A DNA stretch of 64,000 nt from the NCBI GenBank assembly GCA_018350325.1, contig JAEVLN010000057.1, positions 62,001-126,000 on the forward strand. The letters run 5' to 3'. The notes beneath the pieces are model-generated. The model was given only the letters and a program-made list of their open reading frames with translations. It did no database searches and was not told the origin of the DNA. This DNA comes from Globodera rostochiensis (lineage: Eukaryota; Nematoda; Chromadorea; Rhabditida; Heteroderidae). Shown in pieces: positions 57,625 to 64,000 of the stretch. Each line of letters begins with the position of its first letter. Within the stretch, counting starts at the first letter, position 1. The translations under genes and the position numbers were made by a program.

Positions 57625-60600
57625 CCGGAATCGTCACCGAATCGGTGATGTCGTCAAACGTTTCTTTGTAAAACAGCTCGCGCATCTTAATCACCCCGTG
57701 TGCGAGAATTTGGACGTCTAAATTTAGAAAAAGTTCAAATTTTATCGCCTAAATAGACCGGTTTTGCAGTAGTCCGCGATGACTTCGCGCAGAACAAAGG
57801 GGGTATTGAAGTTCTCCCTGTGCCATCGCTCAAGTTTCTTGCGTTCCTCCGGGAAATGGCCTCCTGGATAGTACATCTCAAGCGGCGGCAGCGTTTCGAG
57901 CGCCGTGTCGTAATTTGCTTCCTAAACGGCAATTTAAAAGATTATTTTTAATTTTTTTATTTTAGGCTTACCTTGTTAAACTTATGCGGGAAGTACTTTT
58001 TGTTCTCCACGCCATCAATATCAAGCCCAAACGTTTTGACAAAGGCCGCTAGTTTCACCGGTATTAATTTATAACTGAAATATTAATTAAATTCGGCATT
58101 TTAATTTTTATTTGCCTGTCTCGAAAGACAGTCGCCGTAATCCCGCCCTTTTTGGGAGCGCGCATCTCCAGCAGATGATTTCCCTGGCGTACAAGATCCG
58201 GGCACACCCCCATCCTCAGCATTTCGCCGTAGACCAGCACGTGGTCATAGCGAGAACCTTAACTTGCCAGGTTTTTTTATTTTTTATGTCGTAATTTCTT
58301 TGCCTGCGTGTGCGTAGGCGTAGGTTGTTACAGAGGCCGGCTTTTCGCCTTTCTCGCCAAAGATCATCCAGTTGTTGTCGTCATCGTCGTCACTTTCAGC
58401 GTCATCGACCTCCTCGGCCAGGATGTTGCTGTTTTTGGCCGGGGCGCGCTTACGCTTCCGGCGATCGTTGGGGTCAACCCCCAGCGTCTCTGACTCAAAG
58501 TGCAGCAGCCATTTGGTGAACGCCGCTAGTGGGTCGTCCACCCTGAAGTGGCGATCCACGTCGGTGTTGTCGTAGTGGAACGGGGCCCAGGAGTAGAATC
58601 GAAGGGGCCCACAAAGCGCGCAAGCTTTTTCCAGGTCCTTGTCCCAGACATCCTTTTCAATGCACCTCGTGCAAGTCACGTGCGCGTAGCAGAAATTAAC
58701 CTGTTTGTTTATGAAATTTTCAACCTGACTTTTTTCTTTTTCTAAATTACCTGGTGCTTGAAGCGCAGAATCTCCGGGTCCGGCTTGAAGTCCGTCGTGC
58801 ATTCGAAGTCAAAGAAGATGAAACGCTTCTCCTTCTTCGCCTTGGGCCGGTACGGGATGTAGCAGTCGCGCGGGGCATGGAAGCCGAGACAGACTCGGCA
58901 GAACTTTTGGCCGCACTGATGCCCCTTCTGCTTGTCTTGGAGCTAAAATTTAAGGCAATGTCAATTTGATCAAAATTAAGGTTTACCCGAATTTGATAAA
59001 TTACACCGCAATCTGGGCATTTTTTTGAGCTTTTACAGATGGACTTTTCGATGGTAGTCCCCTCTTTCCCGCGTTTGGCTTTCTGGGCAATAATTTTGGC
59101 GTGGTGCTGATAGCACTCCGCAGATTTAAAAGTCTGAAAATGTATAAATAAATTTTAAACCGGTTGTTTTTTCTAAAAGGCCCTCCGTCCTTACCTTACT
59201 GCAGGCCAAGCATGTTTCAAAGAAGGTGCCATTCTTGTTGTAACAGTTTCCTCTAAATAAGTTGCCGACCCGTTGACAGTTGTGGCACTTCCATTTGCAG
59301 TTAGCGTTATGGCGGTTTGGTTGAAGATATGGCATCTCGCACTAAAAATAAAATGTTTAAACTGACTTTTAACTTGTTTGCATACGCCAAAGCAGTAATT
59401 TCCGTTGTTGTTAAATATTTTTCCCATCGATTTGATGGGGTCGTAGTGCCCTGCAGCCCCATCAACGCCCTCTGTAAACAGCACACAAAGCTCGTGCTGG
59501 TAGTCCTCAACCTCGGTTTTCCAAGAAGGCTTCATTTTGCCAGATGTTTCGAAGCAGAAAAGCCGGAACATTCCGGGATGAAGCTGCTCATAAAAGGCCT
59601 TAAAATAAAATATTATTGTCGCAAGTATTAATTTTAGTCCAACACACCTGAATTCTTTCTCCATATTCTTCAACAGAATAAAATGGCTGATCCAAATCAA
59701 TGTTGCATGCACCGCACAAAACGCGGACATCATTGAGCTGCCATGACGCCGCGCGCTTATATTCGCTAAACCTCTGTTGGGGCAGCACAAACTTCATGCG
59801 CAGAAATTCAAAAGCTCGAAAGAGACAAAGGTTGTCGTTGTTCGTCAGTTCGAATGTTGCTCCCTGATGGATGGTGTAGTTGATGCTGAACTCCTTGGGG
59901 CGTCCTCTGCCGGCCAGTTTTTTCCGCTTCCCCTCGCTGTCGATCGCAGTGATGTCGATTACGAACGATTCCTCGCAAATGGACGGCCTTTCCTTTGACT
60001 TGTTGCTTTGATCAACCATTTCAAAACGTGTCAAAATTGTCTCTGCCGTAGTGTTGTCGATCTTTTTGAAGTGTAGAGCGATTTCGTAGTCCAGGTGGCG
60101 TGCAGACAGTAGAAAGATGAAGTGATCCGCCACAATTTTCATTCCTTTCGTTCCTTTCACCGCGTAGGCCAAGCTCATGGAAAAAAGAGCCTTCAAAACA
60201 TCCTCGGGGTATGCAGAGCCCCAGACGAAGTTGAGCATAAACCGGCCGATAAAGCGAAATGCTTGAATAGAAATGAAATTTTAGCCCGCCCTGTCGTTAA
60301 AATTTAGTTGTTTTGATTTTAAAAAATTTTAAATACACTGATTCGAAGATTTATGTTAATTATAAAGGGATCATTTCTTTTATTTTATCTTCGCCACACC
60401 TTTAAAGCGCCCGCTACTAGCCTGTGCCGCTGCCAGGCACATCCAATTTTCCCCTGTGAACTCGTTGACGTCCAAATTCTTGTTCACCACAGGCTTTTTC
60501 GTTTGGGGTCGCGGCGGCGCAGAAACCTGAAAAAATTCTCGAACTGCTAGAAATACCTTTAAAATTTAAAAAATTAAGCCCTCACAAGGGCCTCATGCGG

Positions 60601-60648
60601 AAGACGTTCAAGTACATTTTCCAATGGCGGCGCCGGCAAATATTCCAT
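57625..60648 (-). CDS. Polinton/Maverick-type protein-primed DNA polymerase B, N-terminal and exonuclease regions only
   Basis: Start ATG at 60648-60646 (MEYLPAPPLENV). Exons: 60648-60586, 60526-60400, 60261-59648, 59598-59374, 59341-59195, 59133-58987, 58942-58751, 58724-58304, 58257-58116, 58074-57972, 57921-57759 and 57717 to about 57625. Phases agree throughout. Exonuclease motifs are visible: Exo I RFIFFDFECT, Exo II AHAGSRYDHV, the VFRDSYKLIP segment, KKYFPHKFNK, and Exo III region DYCKTGLDVQIL. A Cys/His-rich zinc region precedes Exo I (CKWKCHNCQR, CPDCGVIYQ, GQKFCRVCLG). Introns 8 and 9 have GC donors; the gap between exons 7 and 8 is only 26 nt. The polymerase palm and TPR/thumb regions are absent because satellite starts at 57624. 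Such enzymes replicate linear mobile elements with bound terminal protein; no partner genes (integrase, ATPase, capsid) are in view. Confidence 0.85.
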
Positions 60649-61985
60649 TATTTTTAAAAGTTGGCTAAAAATCGGTTCGTAATGCTAAAGCTTTTTTTAA
60701 ATTCAACTTTACGGTTTTGACCAAGCTGAATTTTATTGATTGGAAAAAATACAAAGTGGGTATGAATCAAATGAGAAAATGATGACAAATAAATAAATAA
60801 AGGGAATAAATATCATAAGGTATCAAATTTCAATCAATACAATTTTATTTTATATTTACAATTTTTATTTGTTTTACGAGATTTATTTAGAATTCGATCT
60901 TACAAATAAATTTTTTATATTTGTAAATAATTTAAAATTTATGAATTTATAAAATAATTTAATATTTAATTTTAAAAAACAATATCGGCTTGCGCAGGTG
61001 AGTGAACTTGGCTGTTGTTTGCAGAGCCACTCAGTTACTACTGCAGTGAAAACAATTTGTTTATTCCCTTTGGCTGACGTCATCCCCCACCATATAAGGA
61101 CAATTAGAGGCCCTTACTCCCAATGCCTTATGGCCACGTGGTTAGTGCTCTTGGCCCCTCGCAGTGTAAGCGGAGGTTCGGATCCCTCTGGATGAAAATG
61201 ATTTTAATTGATTAAAAAATAATTTTAAATATTTAAATCTCGCGCAGAAAAAATTCAAAAATAAAACTTGCGCAAAAAAATAAAAATTTAAATATTAAAT
61301 AAAAAATAAATTAAATAATTAAAATAAAATATTAAATATTAAATATCTAATAAGTTCTCGCAGAGAAAAAATTTGGGTGACGTCATTCTCCAGTATATAG
61401 GGATAATTAGGGGCCTTCACTCCCGATACACCATGGCCAAGTGGTTAGTGCTCGCGGCTCCCTCGCAGTGGAAGCTGAGGTTCGGATCCCTCTGGATGCA
61501 AATGATTTAATTGATTAAAAAGTAATAAAATCTCGCGCAGTGACAAAATCAAATAAAAAATAAATAAAAAATAAATTAAAATATTAAATAAGGTCTCGCA
61601 GGGAAAAAATTTGGGTGACGTCATTCGCCAGTATATAGGGAGAATTAGGGGCCTTTACTCCCAATACACCATGGCCAAGTGGTTAGTGCTCTCGTCTCTC
61701 TATCGCAGAGGAAGCGGAGGTGCGGATCCCTCTGAATGCAAATGATTTTAGCAGATTAAAAAAATCAATAAAATCTCGCGCAGTAAAATCAATAATAAAA
61801 TAAAAAATAAAGGACTCGCAGAGAAAAATTCGAAAAAGTCGCGCAAGGACTCTGCCAATATGTTTAGCCTATAGGCCTCAACTGGCCAGGTCTCACTTGG
61901 CTGGGCCTCACTTGGCAGCCGACCCTCCGCCATAGGTATAGGCTGCAAAAAAAATCCGGTGGTTTTACAGGCTGTAACTACTGGC
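58576..61985 (-). repeat. Polymerase/tRNA-like segment, copy 2
   Basis: Duplicate of 52084-55482, here continuous with the rest of the polymerase gene on its left (57625-58575). Confidence 0.95.
61071..61745 (+). repeat. Three tRNA-like modules, second copy
   Basis: Bodies at about 61128-61195, 61431-61500 and 61671-61740 match those at 54.6-55.2 kb with a few substitutions (for example gccccgtgg versus gccacgtgg in the first). They are followed by the same tail (61820-61985). Confidence 0.55.
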
Positions 61986-63038
61986 GAGAGTAATTTGGAC
62001 ATGAACGCACCCCATCTAAAAATTGTTTTGGTTTAATTTCTGAAAATTTTATTTTTTGAAGAAATAGTGTGCTAAAAAGAGAGAGTCAGGCGGCGAGAGT
62101 AATTTGGACATGAACGCACCCCATCTAAAAATTGTTTTGGTTTAATTTCTAAAAATTTTATTTTATGAAGAAATAGTGTGCTAAAAAGAGAGAGTCAGGC
62201 GGCGAGAGTAATTTGGACATGAACGGACCCCATCTAAAAATTGTTTTGGTTTAATTTCTGAAAATTTTATTTTTTAAGAAATAGTGTGCTAAAAAGAGAG
62301 AGTAAGGCGGCGAGAGTAATTTGGACATGAACGCACCCCATCTAAAAATTGTTTTAGTTTAATTTCTGAAAATTTTATTTTTTGAAGAAATAGTGTGCCA
62401 AAAAGAGAGAGTCAGGCGGCGAGAGTAATTTGGACATGAACGCACCCCATCTAAAAATTGTTTTAGTTTAATTTCTGAAAATTTTATTTTTTGAAGAAAT
62501 AGTGTGCCAAAAAGAGAGAGTCAGGCGGCGAGAGTAATTTGGACATGAACGCACCCCATCTAAAAATTGTTTTATTTGATTTCTGAAAATTTTATTTTTT
62601 GAAGAAATAGTGTGCCAAAAAGAGAGAGTCAGGCGGCGAGAGTAATGGACATGAATGCACCCCATATAAAATTTGTTTTAGTTTAATTTCTGAAAATTTT
62701 ATTTTTTGAAGAAATAGTGTGCCAAAAAGAGAGAGTCAGGCGGCGAGAGTAATTTGGACATGAACGCAACCCATCTAAAAATTGTTTTATTTAATTTCTG
62801 AAAATTTTATTTTTTGAAGAAATAGTGTGCCAAAAAGAGAGAGTCAGGCGGCGAATGGACATGAACGCACCCCATCTAAAATTGTTTTAGTTTAATTTCT
62901 GTAAATTTTATTTTTTGAAGAAATAGTGTGCCAAAAAGAGAGATTCAGACGGCGAGATTAATTTGGACATGAACGCACCCCATCTAAAAATTGTTTTAGT
63001 TCAATTTACGAAAATTTTATTTTTTGAAGAAATAGTAA
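61986..63038 (-). repeat. 109-bp satellite, inverted block
   Basis: About ten monomers on the - strand. From about 62340 rightward they share their own variants ('gtgtgccaaaaag', 'ttttagttta'), distinct from the large array, ending at 'gaagaaatagtaatg'. Confidence 0.95.
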
Positions 63039-63039
63039 T

Positions 63040-63770
63040 GATACCGAGACTCGAGACCGAGAAATGACCCCGAGACTCGAGACCGAGATCGAGACCCAAA
63101 AAAATCGAGAAATTTCTCGGTTCGAGACCCGAGATCGAGGCTTTTTTGAAAATTTTTTTTTTATTTCACTGAAAATTTTTTATAAATAGTTTTACACTTC
63201 GCGACAAATTTAAATTCCCATTTTTATTTCTGGAAGGCTTTTTGTCCGATGGTCCAGCCCATCGGAACCGCCGGGGAAAGAAAACGCGGTAATTTTTTGA
63301 AGTTTTTTTATGGCGATAAAAAATTTAATTTAATTAGGAAAAATATGCTTAAAATTTGCAAAAAAATCACATTTTATAAGGTTTACTGGGTGATGTTTTT
63401 TAAGAATCAGTAAAAAGTAGTCTCTAATTATCAATTTAAATGAAGAAAAATTCATTTCACTGGGGGGGACTAGAACTTACGACAATACAGAGTAAGAGCG
63501 ACACAGAATTTAACCACTGCGCCATACGCACACTGTATTCCAAAAGTTGACAAAGTATTAAAGGATTTCTAAATTTGTCATTGTGTATTTTCAAATCTTT
63601 CAAGCACATAATTCTTTAATGATTTCTCACCAAAAATTCCATTTTTACCAGTGCAAAAAAGTTTCGTTTTCCGAGACTAAAACCCGAGAGTCGAGACCGA
63701 GACTCAAAAAAACCGAGAAATTTCTCGGTTCGAGACTCGAGACCGAGACTCTCGAACAGCCCTACCGTTT
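63040..63770. mobile_element. GAGAC/CTCGG repeat element (decayed hAT-like MITE)
   Basis: Clusters of 'ccgagactcgagaccgag' and 'gagaaatttctcggttcgag' lie at both ends (63046-63140 and 63676-63762). The right end reads ctctcgaacagccctac, the complement of a CAGGG-like or TAGGGCTGTTCGAGAG terminus. The left terminus is lost in satellite. The interior is noncoding and contains a tRNA-like unit. Confidence 0.55.
63465..63541 (-). other. tRNA-like sequence
   Basis: On the - strand it reads GTATGGCGCAGTGGTTAAATTC (20-base core TATGGCGCAGTGGTTAAATT) with an A-box pattern, and AGTTCTAGTCCCCCCC as a B-box-like block about 45 bp later. Pairing of acceptor and anticodon arms is poor, so it is probably a tRNA-derived repeat. 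Confidence 0.45.
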
Positions 63771-64000
63771 ACGAATGTAGCACAACAAAAGGGACTCCCC
63801 TATGGTTTTGTGTTTCGTCCAACCAAAAAATGAAATCAAAATTGTAAATTGTCATCTAAAATATTCTTTTTACGTAAGGAAATTTTTTTAAAAGTTTTAT
63901 TAAGAAAATTGGTCAATCATACAAAAAAATAGTCGATTTTGGGGTGGATTCGTTTATTTGCATATTTGTTAATGATTTTCAAAAAATATAATTTTGAGAA
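63771..64000. other. AT-rich end of window
   Basis: No gene, RNA or repeat recognised. Confidence 0.5.

Overview
The window is eukaryotic and almost certainly comes from a plant-parasitic cyst nematode (Globodera, possibly Heterodera). The basis is short-intron multi-exon genes (GT-AG and several GC-AG introns), a SPRY/B30.2 gene with the sequence style of the cyst-nematode SPRYSEC/RBP expansion, tandem BTB and BTB-BACK genes, an ankyrin gene, and an AT-rich background packed with repeats. Splice phases were worked out by hand from the sequence; there is no transcript support.

Layout. 1-3068: 646-bp satellite. 3069-4058: long-inverted-repeat transposon carrying a FLYWCH-like fragment, abutting a Pro/Ala-rich membrane-protein gene (4056-5158). 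5.3-9.2 kb: tRNA-like elements, minisatellites and AT-rich DNA. 9.2-11.1 kb: a signal-peptide-like ORF, a Cys-rich ORF and EF-hand exons that end in a chimeric junction (polymerase fragment, satellite, transposon end, 10-N gap). 11.46-11.95 kb: helix-turn-helix gene fragment. 12.1-13.7 kb: second inverted-repeat element. 13.7-16.3 kb: the 646-bp satellite, inverted. 16.45-17.55 kb (-): a BTB/POZ gene whose first exon is a signal peptide. 18.2 and 19.5 kb: SPRY and GH18-chitinase remnants.

20.8-31.6 kb is a tandem segmental duplication of about 5.4 kb. Each copy holds a tail-anchored protein gene, a MULE transposon (FLYWCH zinc finger plus DDE transposase) and the first two exons of a SPRY gene. 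Only the second copy continues into the complete 11-exon SPRY gene (31103-34632, 634 codons, all splice phases consistent). A hAT-type MITE with a perfect 8-bp target duplication follows. 36.3-38.9 kb (-): a BTB-BACK gene with a frameshift and a second broken BTB gene. 40.8-44.8 kb (+): a 14-exon gene joining a papain-like/LRAT-like N-terminal domain to a tandemly expanded ankyrin array.

45.2-63.0 kb is a 109-bp satellite with higher-order structure that switches strand around two copies of a Polinton/Maverick-type protein-primed DNA polymerase B gene, each followed by three tRNA-like modules. The polymerase genes keep the N-terminal and exonuclease regions and are cut off by satellite before the polymerase palm. 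The last kilobase holds a GAGAC/CTCGG repeat element and another tRNA-like unit.

The host-directed genes (secreted BTB, SPRY, ankyrin/protease-like, BTB-BACK) fit an effector-rich, transposon-rich compartment. Most neighbours are broken by repeats, so this looks like a rapidly rearranging region rather than an operon-like system.
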